From the NCBI RefSeq assembly GCF_021130785.1, contig NC_060207.1:193617501-193681500 (forward strand): a stretch of DNA of 64,000 nucleotides. The letters are read 5' to 3'. The notes under the pieces are model-generated. The model saw only the letters and a program-made list of their open reading frames with translations, was not told the DNA's origin and did not search any database. This DNA comes from Homalodisca vitripennis. Taxonomy: Eukaryota; Arthropoda; Insecta; Hemiptera; Cicadellidae. Positions 36,501 through 48,500 of this stretch are shown here, piece by piece. A program made the translations under genes and the position numbers. Position 1 is the first letter of the stretch; every line of letters starts with the position of its first letter.

Positions 36501-39500
36501 AATAATATATTAATTTATATCCTCAAGAGAGATCTAAATTGTTAAATTAAGTTGTTTGCTGATGTTTTTTTATGTGTTAAAATATAATAAGGAACCTCCA
36601 AACAGGCTTAGCCTTGGAGGCCCTATATTTTCTCATTTATTGTATAGTATAGGCCTAAGCGCATTTAGATGTAGGTTATATTTTAACTATAAATTTAGTT
36701 TTATAGGTATTTTGAAGAAGTAATTTTTTATTTCCAGTCTTTTGTAATGGTGCAGTCAGACCTGGCAAGATTTAGGAAATTATAACCCCATTATATTAAC
36801 TTACCGTTACGTACTGATGTATGTATGTAGCCTGTAAGAAAATGAGAAAATAAATCATTCTTTATTCTTATTCTTTATTCTTAAGAATTTCAAACTGTTC
36901 AAGAAAACCTTCAAGCCTTCTAATGAAAACCTTTTTCGAAAATTTTGCTCATGACAGGAAGAATGGATACAGGACGGGTAATTACTTGCGATGCATGGAT
37001 CATCCTTTTTAAAAGATCGGAACCACTCTTGCTGTCATCAAAGCTGAAGGGAAAACGCCTTGGGCGAAGGACAGATTTAATCAATTTAGTAAGTGGTGTC
37101 AAAATGTGCTTGAAGCAACGCTTGATCAGCCACACGGACATTCCGTTGATGTCGCTGGACTTCTTCGGCTTGAGGTCTCTCAAGACGACTGCCATCTCCA
37201 CCTCCCCCACAGGAAAACAGAACCATGGAAGAGACCGGTCTCACTACTACTAAAGATGGTGTAGCGTTCCCTTGTTATTTATTGACAATCAAAGAGCAGG
37301 TTCTTAGCAGTTGGCTCCTGCCCATCACATAATCTACAGAGTGGATCTCCCCCTTGCTTCGGCAGTACATATACTAAAATTAGAATGATATACAGAGGAT
37401 TAGCATGGCTCCTTCGCAACATTATGGAGATCGATTGTTTTAAATACACTGAAATAACATCAATAATATTAACATGTTCTCAACAACCGAAATGATCATA
37501 GGTTTTAAAATTACAGTGTAATGTCAACCAAAATTTAAAAATGCCAGTTAATTTCTGTGTTCTTTATGACATATATTTTTAATACGTACATATGTATTTG
37601 CTAACTTATAAAGCCTATTAATACTAATAACAAATAGTAGATAGGGACAGAGTGGCTTCTTTCTCTCTGTAACATTGCTTCCTTTTAGGAGCCATCTGAG
37701 ATCTCTGGTATCTAGTGGAGTTTTTTAGTTTGAACTATTATAATTATGAAGAATAAGTGTATGTAAAAACACTTTTGTTTACAGAAAATGTGGACCTGGA
37801 AGAAGCCAAAGTCTTCTTTGATGCAAACTTCAGTCACATTTACTACATATTTTATGATAACTTCATCATCGCTGAGACAAATTTGAGGCAGAAAGGTAAA
37901 TAACTTACTGATAAACATTTTTAAGTATTGTCTCGTGAAATATTGGTGTGTGATCGATCTATAAGTTTGTATATGATGTATGGGATGCTGTAGGTAAAGA
38001 ATGTATATTTGCAACCTGTTTAGAATTTGTCTTGAGTTTTCTCTTTTCATATGAGATTATCCTTTTTTTTAGAGAAGTTAATTTTTTTCTATATCTATGA
38101 TTCTTCTCTTTTTACTGATTTTATAACCGTTTATCTTCTAACTCTCACATCTGTCTTACAACATTTTTTGCTCTACTTTATAAGTTACTATTCAACAATT
38201 AAATCAATCTGTTAAAAATGAGTAAAACTATAAAAGACTTTTTATGTTTGCGATACTGTCTTAAATATTTTAACAGTTTTGATTTAAGCTAATAATCTTT
38301 TCTGTTATTGAACTTGTACCATGTGTTGAAGTGAAAAGATGGTTGTATCTAAATACAACACTTATTAGTAAATTTTAGTATATTTCCAGTTAATGTAGTA
38401 TTTTATATTCATTTCAAATCAGCAACTAATATTGAAATTAGTAGAATATGGTTTACCTTTCAGTAACTTTATTGCCATCTAACAGAATAAGAGTGTAATA
38501 TAAATTGTTTGCAATTCAATTTTTATTCACTTTATGTAATACATACCCACAATCCAAATATATACTTTAATATCTTGTTAAAATTGTGTAAATATTTTAT
38601 TAGTAAATTCTAAATGAAAAAGGCAACTTGTATTTCAAATATACATAATTTGTCATACTTATATACAATTTTTCTTTTAGAACAGTATTACAAATTTTAA
38701 TTTAAATATATATCTGTTTTTTTTTTTTTTTTTTAATAATCATGTATACAATATTCAAAACGTATATGACCAATGCATTTTCAAAATGCTTGATGCTAAC
38801 AGATATATGTAGCATTTATTAACACATTCACTGCAATAAATGCTAATTTGCATTTTGTGATGCCGTGGCGAATACAGAAGACGCCATTTGGCATTTGGAG
38901 CGGAAGTTGCTTCCCAACGGTTCAACGTTATCATTTTGTCTGGGTCAACAACTGATCTCGAGTAGCCTAGTGACGATCTGGAACATTATCCTGTGCGTTT
39001 TATTTTCTTGTATGCATTTCATAGTTTAACAAAATTATTAACAATAAGAACCACATGCCACGTGATTCTAAAAAAACTAACAATTAGTGATATCGATAGG
39101 AAGGATAGTACCTACTTTTGGCAGGCTTGGAAAGATAAGCCAGATTTATGCCTCAACGTGTTTTAAATTTTAACCCTTTGGGTGCCAAGGGCCGATATTA
39201 TCGGCTCACTATATTTAACCAAAGCGTGCCGAGAGCCGATATTTTCGGCCCGTTACGTTTAACCGAAGTGTGCCGAGAGCCGATGTTTTCGGCCCATTAC
39301 GTTTAACCGAAGTGTGCCGCGGGCCGATATTTTCGGCTTTGCTATTATATTATTTTTTTTAATTATATAGTAAGCGAATCTTCATAACAGATACATCAAA
39401 CGAAAGGGGAAGAGTTACTTAACAAATTAATATATAATTTGTCGGACAGGATATATATATAAAACGGTCCAGGACAGTATGTGTCAAGTGCACCCGGGGT

Positions 39501-42500
39501 TGCCACCTTGACTGTCTCCCCCGCCACGAGTGTAAATAGACTGAACGTTTATGTAACAATGTATATATTGTATATAGAGACATTTCTTTGCATAGTTTTT
39601 TATAGACTTAGTAACATTTTTCAATAGGCCTATGCTATAGACTATAGGCACTAAAAAATAGTGAGTGATTGAAGATTGGACTTTTTCTGACTTTCAATAA
39701 CTGAGGGTGAGTAAAAGCAAATAATATAAAAAATAGGCTGTTTGTCATGATTTTATTTTTTGTGAACATGCATTAGGGTTCTAACCAATGTTTTTCAACC
39801 ATCTCAATGCTAGTTTAATAAATATAGTTTTGTTTAGAAAAGCCCTTACAATAACATTCACTTACATTACATAGTCAATATTTTAGCATTTTAGTCCAAA
39901 TGTAAAGTTTTATCAAAAATTTTATAAAACTTTTATTTCTCAATATTTCTTTCTGAAATTTTCTATATTGGTTCATAATTATACGTACTAATGTAAAATG
40001 TAACATATGTTTACATATATAGTAAAATAATATAAGTTTTCTAATTAAAAAAAAAAATAAATAAAAATTTTGATTGGAGTTATACAATTTTTAGTCTTAC
40101 ATAACAAAATAGCTGTTTTGTGCTTGGCACACTTGGCTGTTATAGGCCATTTACCACTGGCACTCAGGAAACACCCACAGCTCACATGCATGGCATTACT
40201 CAAAACGAATCTTGAAATTTGCTTGGCATCCAAAGGGTTAAAGCGTATCTTGAGAATTATATTTACATAAAAGTTTGTGTATATTAGTAATTTAAGGACT
40301 ACTGCAACACAAACTGTATTCAGTATGTATTTTTACAACTTGTCAATGTTTTAACTGTCAGTAGTGAATGTGTCAATAACTTGTTTATAAACAGGTTTAT
40401 TAGGTTTATTTATTCCAAGGTAGTACAATTAACCAAGTTTTCCTGTCTGGTATTGTGACTTCTGAAGTTTTATTTATCAACATGAAACTCACACATCTTC
40501 TTTTATCTGAGCTAAGGAATGAATTTGTAAACAAGGAAGATAAAATAAATGTGTAACACTCAAAAGTAGTGAGGTTATTAAGATTCAAAATCACCAGAGT
40601 AATAAATAAATAATAATAGCCTTATCTACTCTTGAAACCCTCTTTTGCGAGAAACAAGTTTTCCAGGGGTTAAAGAATATGGATATTAAAAAAACACAAG
40701 GATTTAGTACGTTTTAAAGTATAAGGGTTATATTCATGCACTCACTTGCTTTCTTGTCAAATACATATAGATCTTGTCAGTCAGGCATATAGGTTTTCGG
40801 TATGTTTATTCTACAGCAGCCTTTATTGCTATGTAGCTACCTTTGCTAAGTCATTTAATATTCATGTTCTTATTTTTGTATACTAACAATAATTTCTTCA
40901 GTTTTTTTCTTATTTATCTTTAACCTATTGGTAACACACCAGAGATAAGATTTTGCCAAGACATGAATCTTTTTCTGTATAACAAAATTAAGACTTTTAT
41001 TGCTGTCCGAAATTTGATACTATCTTTGGTACTTTGGGATTATACCGACCACACCAGTATGAAGAATACAAAAATATAAATTTATAGAAACAAACATGAT
41101 AGAACGAAAAAACAACTGTTTAATTATAAAATTACAAACTTACAAGTGTTTCCAGGTATTGTGATCGGTATCGTTGTCACTGTTATCTTATCTTTCTCGA
41201 GAATCCCGATTACGGCCGCGCGGCATCACATGATTTGCACGGTACATAATTGCCTTTCCATTACAATTCAATTTATATTTCTGATCAGCCCCTCTAGAAT
41301 TTGATATTTTACTGATAGGTACTATCTCGAGGGATGTTTTTCTTTCGTCGACATCAGCGCGGGGCAGCACCAAAGGCCGGAGGCACTCGCATTTTGGGTG
41401 GCGGAGTGTGATCAAGAATAAAAAACAAGTTTTAAGTGTTTTTTCAATAAAGAGTTTAGTAATGTTTGTTTTTTTTTTTTTTTTTTTTTTGTGTGTTTGG
41501 AGAAATGTAGAGGTAAAACACGGAAGTACAACAAAGCGACGAACCAGCTGAACGGGCGGCGAGACTCTGCAATCACGTTATCTACTAGACCGCTCGACTT
41601 TGACCTCTATCTGAGGATGGGGAGGGGTTTGCGATAAGACAATTCCTGTTTTATATTGACGAAATATTGTTCTACGCTAATCTAGTAATCAGTAGAAGCA
41701 AAATGTCAAATAACGATTCATGTCTGGGTGTGGTCGGTATAATCCCAAAGTACCCTATCTTCTTTACACCTTTGTACATGTTAACAGAACTCAGAAGGTC
41801 ATTATCATACAGGGTGTTGAGAAGTATGGCACATCTTTCTACTTTTTAAATGTGTCAGTGTAAATATAATAATTTTAAACTTATTATATTTCAATGTTTA
41901 TTGTAGATTTTTCAATAAAGACTTTATGCCCTTTGGAGAATATCGTACAAGTTTGTATAGATGACAATGTTGAATTGCACATCATATAAAGCCTGTTTCT
42001 TTTCCTGAGTAAGGAGCCACAAAGGATCATCCTTTCAAAAGTGGTGACCAGTGAAAGTAATAGCATTTCATAGTAAAATCTTTAAATCTTTCATACATAA
42101 CTTACGTCATTCACAAAGGAAAGAATTTTCATTAGAAGTATCTGTCAAGTGCTGGAAAGTTAATTTACAAAACCGTTTAAGTTGTACACTATAAGCTTAT
42201 GAGCAAGGTCATACGTAATTTGGATCATGATGTCTTCTTTTAGTTAATAGACAATAGACAATAGACAATAGACAATGTACTTTTATTTGCAACAATCATA
42301 GAGAATGGCATTAGCGTCAAAAATATAACATCACATTATAAGAACAAATATTAGTTGTGTCAATATTATTACATGTTTATGTCAAAAGTTCTCCAAGATA
42401 AAAATTCATTTATGGAATAGAATGGGTGTTTCAACAGCCAGGTCTTTAATGTTTTCTTTTATGTTTTCTTGGGACTTGATGTCAGCAGGCAGGCAGTTTG

Positions 42501-45500
42501 AACAACTTCGCTCCCATATAGGATGGCTTTTCTTCAAATTGAGCAGAATGGTGTTGGGGAAGAGCGAAGTCTGCAGTATAGCGAGTGTTGTTGTTGGTGT
42601 ACGTCACGGCCACGGGTGAAGTTATTCTCATGGGCATAAGTTATTACACTGAGTATATAGAGTGATATTACAGTTAGAATTGAGTGATCAACAAAAGCAG
42701 CTCTACAACTGTCTCTTGACTGCAACCCAGCTAGTGTTTCGTATGCACTTCTTTTGTAAGATTAGGGTTCTTTGTATATTTGACGAACTAGATATACCCC
42801 AAACTAAAATACCATACCGAAGATGTGTTTCAAAAAGTGCATAATAAGCAGTTTTTTGCCGTCTGCACATCACTAATTGTCTTTATTCTTCGGATTACAT
42901 AAAGTCCAGAACTTAGCTTCCTGCAGAGACTGTCAACATGAAAGGTCCAATTAAGACTTGTGTCAATTATAACACCTAGATACTTGGCAGCTTCTACTCT
43001 ATCTATGTTAGGTAGAGTTCCCGCTTCAAGCTTTCGTCTTCCCATTTATTAAATGTTGCGATTTTGTTTTCATTTAGTACCAGGCTGTTCTGATGGCAGT
43101 ACTGAGTGGCTACATTCAGTGCTATGTACGTTGACACTTCAAGTGGCTCTGTTTCCTTGTTACTTAATAAAAAGCACAGTATCATCCGCGTACATGATAG
43201 TGGTAGCAAATTCTTGCAGATACTTAGGCAGGTCATTTGTAAAAAGTAACAAATAAAACAGGCCCCAATACAGAGCCTTGAGGTACGCCTCTCGAGTTTG
43301 TTAGCAGGCTAGATCTCACCGAACGAGTCATACCATTGTCCGAATGAACCAGCTGAACCAGTTGTTGTCTATCAGTCAAATAGCTGTCAAACCAACTCGC
43401 TGAAATTCCAGAAATTCCAAGAGCTTTCAGTTTTGTTAGGAGTTTGTTTTATGATCAAGGCTGTCAAATGCTTTACTAAAGTCTAATAAAACAGATGCAC
43501 AGGTATTGCCATTTTCAAGTTGATCAATAATGTGTTCTATTAGACTAACTATAGCGGTTGATGTAGAACGTCCTTTGATAAAACCATGTTGCTGACTAGT
43601 TAGTAAATTATTTTCCAGGAGGTGAGTAACAAGACGAGTCAGGGCCACCTTTTCAAAAACTTTAGATATTGTTGATATCAGTGATATTGGTCGATAATTA
43701 CTAGCATCAGAGGTGCTACCCTGCTTGAAAAAGGGGAATAACCTTCGCCAATTTAAGGCCTTGTTGGAAACCTCCCTTCTGCGAATGATCGGTTTATCAG
43801 TAGAGTTATTGGGTCCCGTCAGTTCCATTACACAAAATTTCAGCAGCTTCGAAGATACCAAGTCAATTCCATAAGAACATTTTGTTTTTAAAGAAGATAT
43901 GATCTTTATTACTTCGTCTGAAGTGGTAGGAAAGAGTGTTAAGGGTGGAACATTATTCTGAGCAGGTACAAGTAGGGGTGGTTTTGGATTAGCCTCTAGA
44001 GCCTTGTCTGCCGCTGTAACAAAACCTAGAATTTAGGTAATCAGCGATCTGGGTAGAGTCAGTAATTTTCCCTAATACCGGATCCATTAAATTCCTTCGG
44101 ACTATGTGATATTTTTTGTTTTTCCTTTCATTATTTACTACTGCCCATAAGGCCTTTGACTTATTTTTCTGCATGAAGAATTTTGTCTGTTACTTCTTTA
44201 CGCCTTAACTCTTTAAGTCTTAAATCATAGGCTTTCTTTTTTGAGGCAGTGTCTTGCTTATGAATCAATTGACCATAGTGTTGTATACAATCTGTGCTTG
44301 TAAAAAAAACTTTACGTAGTCTTTCAGCCTCAGCATCTGTTATTTTATTTCTCCTTTTTTTCCTTTTACTCTAGATTTTTTTAGTGGGCAAGCAGAATTT
44401 ATTATCATTCCCAAGGTGTTACTAAACAAATTGTAGGCTGTGTCTGCATCTATAGCAGTAATCAGATCTTCCCATGATTCTTGTTGTAGTTTTATTTTAA
44501 TGTCCCTCATGTTCCTTTCAGAAAATTGTCGTTTTTCAGTCATCTGGGCTGTTGGTTTTACCTGCTGGTGGTGTAGCGTACAGAGCTGTGCCGTATGGTC
44601 AGAGATCCCCTCATCCAAAACCTCCACTGTTATTGTTTCATCTTCTACATTAGTACACACACAATCTATTGATGATTGTGAAAAAGGTGTTATGCAAGTG
44701 GATGGAAGAGAAATTCTGAACATACCACAGCTTCTCATTATATCCTCCAACAGCATGTTGTCTCTGTTAACGTTTAGGCAGTCTATGTTGATGTCCCCCA
44801 TAACAATTATCGGACACCTCCATATCGGTACCACTTGTATGCATTGGGATATAAATCTCAAGGGATTCCTCTAGGTTGCCTTGGTTTCTATAAATACCTG
44901 CAATGTACAGACACCGATCCTGAAGTTTTATTCTTATAAGGCCATTTCACAAACCATCTCTACACTCTTCACTTCAATAGAGATTGGATCAATTAGAGTT
45001 ATTAGTGAGTTTTTGCAGAAAATACCCACACCTCCTTTTTTATGAAACTGCCGACAGAAATCAGCAATCAAAGTATAATCAGTCAGGTTAGTATTGTGCA
45101 GCTGGTCATTGCTCAGACCATGCTCAGTGAGGATTAGAATATCAGGCTCAAGTCGTTGAAGAAGATGAGTTATTATGTCAATTTTGTTACTGAGCCTGTC
45201 AACGTTTTGGTGTAGAATTTTTAAGTGTTCCTTGTTCAATTGGGGTATGGTAAAGCTGTTTTCATTTTGAAATTGCTGAGGCCGGTCTTGTCTAAAAAAT
45301 ATTTGTCCTGTTCATCTTCTGCTCGTGGTGGGCTCCGCTGGCCTGATTCAGATGGAGATTGTTGGCTTATAGGAGGCCGGGAATTGAACGTGAATGAATT
45401 AGACTCAATGCAATCAGCATTCGGCAATTGATTGTTTGTCATGATCGAAATGTAGTAATCAATGTTTGTGGTGTAGAACTCTTCTATACTCTCATCTTTA

Positions 45501-48500
45501 GTTCGTGATCTTGCATTCATCGAGGCTTTATTACTGAGGCTTTAGCGACTCCGTGTGTGTCTAAAACGGACGTCACCTGTAAGGTGTTACCAATGTTCAG
45601 TCCTGTGGATGCTTTAGCATTATTGTTACACATCTCAAATCCTTCTAAATTTACACATGTTGTGGTTTTTTATATTTTTGAGCTTGGAGAGACACACTAA
45701 AGAGGTTCTTTCCCTTTACGTCCCGTCTAACTCCTGATTTCCTTTGTTCCCTGAGGTAGACTTATTCAGGGTAGAATCTAGAGGATCATCTTTATGATTG
45801 CATTGTTGAGTAGATTTAGATGCTATAAAGTTAGTAGGTAGGATTCTTCCAGACTCAATTTAGATGAAGGTGAGTGTTGTCTAGAAGTGCTGACATTTGT
45901 TGCTCCAGTTGGTCTTGCCCTCCTCTTAAGGATTTAGCATCTCTGAGTTCACTGACAAGGATTGTGGTTGCAGGTAGAGGGGTGACTTCTATGGAGGTTT
46001 GGGTGGAGGTGTTTATTATTGCTTCCAGACTTTTAAACTTTTCTTTCCATGGCATTAATGGCTGTTTTTTAAGAGTCCGATTTCCAAGAGAACTGAGGGG
46101 AAGGTATTATTTGTTTGATAGTCAGGGACAATGTTTGAGTTCCTGTAGTCCTGAGCTTCCTGTCAGTTTTTTTCAGGTGTCTGTTGCTGCAGTGTCATAA
46201 TTTTACTCTCTAATTCTTCAATCTTATTTTCATAGTCTTTAATAAGTTCGATCTGTTTCCCGTCATGGTCCTCAAAAATAGTTTGTGCTTCAACCACATA
46301 CAGTTTTTCCTTGGTCAACTGTACTTCGAGCTCGGATATCTTTTCTTGGGAGCCTTTCCATATGTGCGACATACTTTCCTTCGTAGTTTTCTAACTCCTC
46401 TACTTTGGCTTCTAGACTATTCAGTTTGTCTTGGAGTCTACGATTTTCATTTTTTAAGTAGTTGTTTTCCTGGAGTAAAGCGGATCCGATTTTTGGCGGC
46501 TACTATCAAGCTTTCCTCGCTACTCTGTGTGTCACATTCTGTCAGACTTTTTTTCGAGTTCTTGGAGTGAGTTGCTTAAGGGGTTAAGTTCAGAGTTGCT
46601 GTTTATATGGGGTTTAGTTTGAGGGAGGTCTTGTGAGACAGACTCCGCCATTACTAGGGCTTCATTAAATTTTTTGTTTTTTAAAATTGTTGGTTTTTTG
46701 TTTTCCCATGTATGTGCTTGTATTCTGTGTATAGGCATATGTCATTTTTGTCTGATAATGGCGGTGGTGTCTTCCCCAAAAAATATAACTGTGTATTTCA
46801 TAGTTTTGTTGTTTTCTGTAATTTCTTTTATTTGTGCTGGCCAGTAGGGGTAACCTTTAATTTTGGCAAAGACTAAAGTGCCAACTTGATATAGAGAAAT
46901 TATTGTGTGTTGCCATCTTGATTAGAGGTGGGGCAGATTGATTAAATTCCAATAAATAAAGGTATTAAGGTCCTTCAGTAATTGGTGTGCTATTAGCAGT
47001 GAGCACAATGTGCTGTTGTTGCGTCCACAACTTCAAGGCACTGCTTGATTCCAGTTCAAATACAGTTTTATGCCAGTATTGTTTGATTCCTATTTCAATT
47101 TGTAGAGTTTAAATACAGTTTTATTAAGCCTTTTTTTTTAGCCTTAATTTATATAGATTGAAATACAGTTTTTTAGGCCAGGTTTGTCTGCTTCCTATTG
47201 TTAATTTTTAAACTTGAAATCATTAGCAACTACTCAATTCATCACCATGATACCAAGTTAAACCCTATCAATAAACTACTAAACATGTCAACTAATGACT
47301 TTGTGATTATGTTGCCTTAAGCACGACGCCCACTGCGACCAGCCCGGCTCAGTCTTTTTGTAAAGTCAAAATACACTCAATCAAATGGCACCCCAAGAGG
47401 CTGGGCTGGGCCGGGCCGGTCGCAGTGGGCGCTGTGCTTTAGCGTAAGGTACTGCCTGGAGTATTCTTTTCATTATGTGATAGGTACTATTTCAAGAAAT
47501 ATTTTTCGTTTATGCAATGTAGGCTGGAGGAATTCATATAATCAGACCTTTTGGAATCTGATCTGTTATGTGAGATCAATACTTCTAAAAGTCTGATTAT
47601 GTATGCTTCCAGCAATATAGGTGCAGCAGCATCTTATGATGCCCCGAAATGCTGGCATAAAATAAAAAACATCCCTGAAAACAGAACCTATCAATCAATG
47701 TATAACTTTCCAGAGGGTCTAATCATTAATGCAATATTCATGTTTTGCTTAAGGCCATTGTTCACATTTATCAGAGGAATGTGAGAATTTAAATAGCTCA
47801 CATAATTTCTGAAACAAAAATATAAATATTAGCTACAGAGATACATATAGGGGTATTATCATGTATGCATCCCATAGATTAACTTGACAGTCTCCTGCAA
47901 CTTCTCTGTTTGAAATCTTGTGTCAATATTTTTAGTTATATGTTGGTGGGCTATTAAATAATTTTCCCTGTGTAACGACGCTGTAAATAGCAGAATCTTC
48001 TTTAACTCATTGGTACACCAAATGCTGATTCAGACAATCTGATGCTGAAGGTGTACCAAACTGCTTCCGAAATACTACACCTGCTCCCATAGACACATAA
48101 AAGTCATTTTGAACATTTGCAGAAATAAAATGAGCAAATACTGCAGCAATAGGATCATAATAGAATTGCTGAAAGGTTCAATATTATTAATATATTGCAA
48201 TGTATTAAAATCATAATAACAACTATGCTCTTCCTTTTTTTATTTATGTGTAACCCTTGTAGAGTGAACTGGAACCTTTTTAGTTTTGTCAGATTCATAA
48301 TATGTTCAGATGGAAATCTAGAGACTATTTCTGCAATTTATTGATTGGCTTCTATTCCCTATCTTATGTATCTGAATTCTTCACTATTTAATATCATACA
48401 TTACTCATTGCTGCGAAACATTTTTATTTAGATTTCTAAGAAAACTAAACTGACTTTGCCTCCTAAATACTTAATCCTAAAAAGAATTATATTCCTTTTA

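Larger units (their letters stand above)
32166..36885 (+). mobile_element. Near full-length non-LTR retrotransposon nested in another LINE
   Basis: About 4.7 kb: 5' UTR, ORF1 with a PHD-like finger (32303-33245), ORF2 with APE endonuclease and RT (33422-~36290), then a 3' end with a TTATTC-type microsatellite (36855-36885). Removing it restores the host LINE's reading order across 32160/36886. Both flanks contain TAAGA, possibly a short target duplication. Many frameshifts, so inactive. Confidence 0.88.
30682..37345 (-). mobile_element. Non-LTR retrotransposon (outer element), split by another LINE
   Basis: In minus sense the RT region starts at ~37250 ([29 protein letters not shown]), is interrupted at ~36886, resumes at ~32160 ([49 protein letters not shown]), and ends with [25 protein letters not shown] and [13 protein letters not shown]. 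The 3' UTR finishes AATATAAAG plus an (ATT)n tail near 30682. No endonuclease part is seen, so it is 5'-truncated. The YADD block is disrupted. Confidence 0.85.
38823..40372. mobile_element. Outer TTAA-type (piggyBac-like) element
   Basis: Left end TTAA|CACATTCACTGC (38819-38834); right end AGTAGTGAATGTG followed by TCAA (a likely mutated TTAA). It contains the next element. No transposase recognised. Confidence 0.55.
42243..46985 (-). mobile_element. Full-length, decayed non-LTR retrotransposon with PWWP-containing ORF1
   Basis: In minus sense: ORF1 (~46920-45530), endonuclease (~45240-44550), RT (~44180-42830) and C-terminal block (to ~42530). The 3' tail is four copies of TTGTCTA (42243-42275), the same tail as the element at 61.5 kb. 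About 4.7 kb; it sits antisense in RalGAPA1 intron 2. Every coding block is present but broken by frameshifts. Confidence 0.9.

Noticed and set aside
44440..44874. 144-codon plus ORF
   Set aside because: Antisense of the LINE endonuclease.
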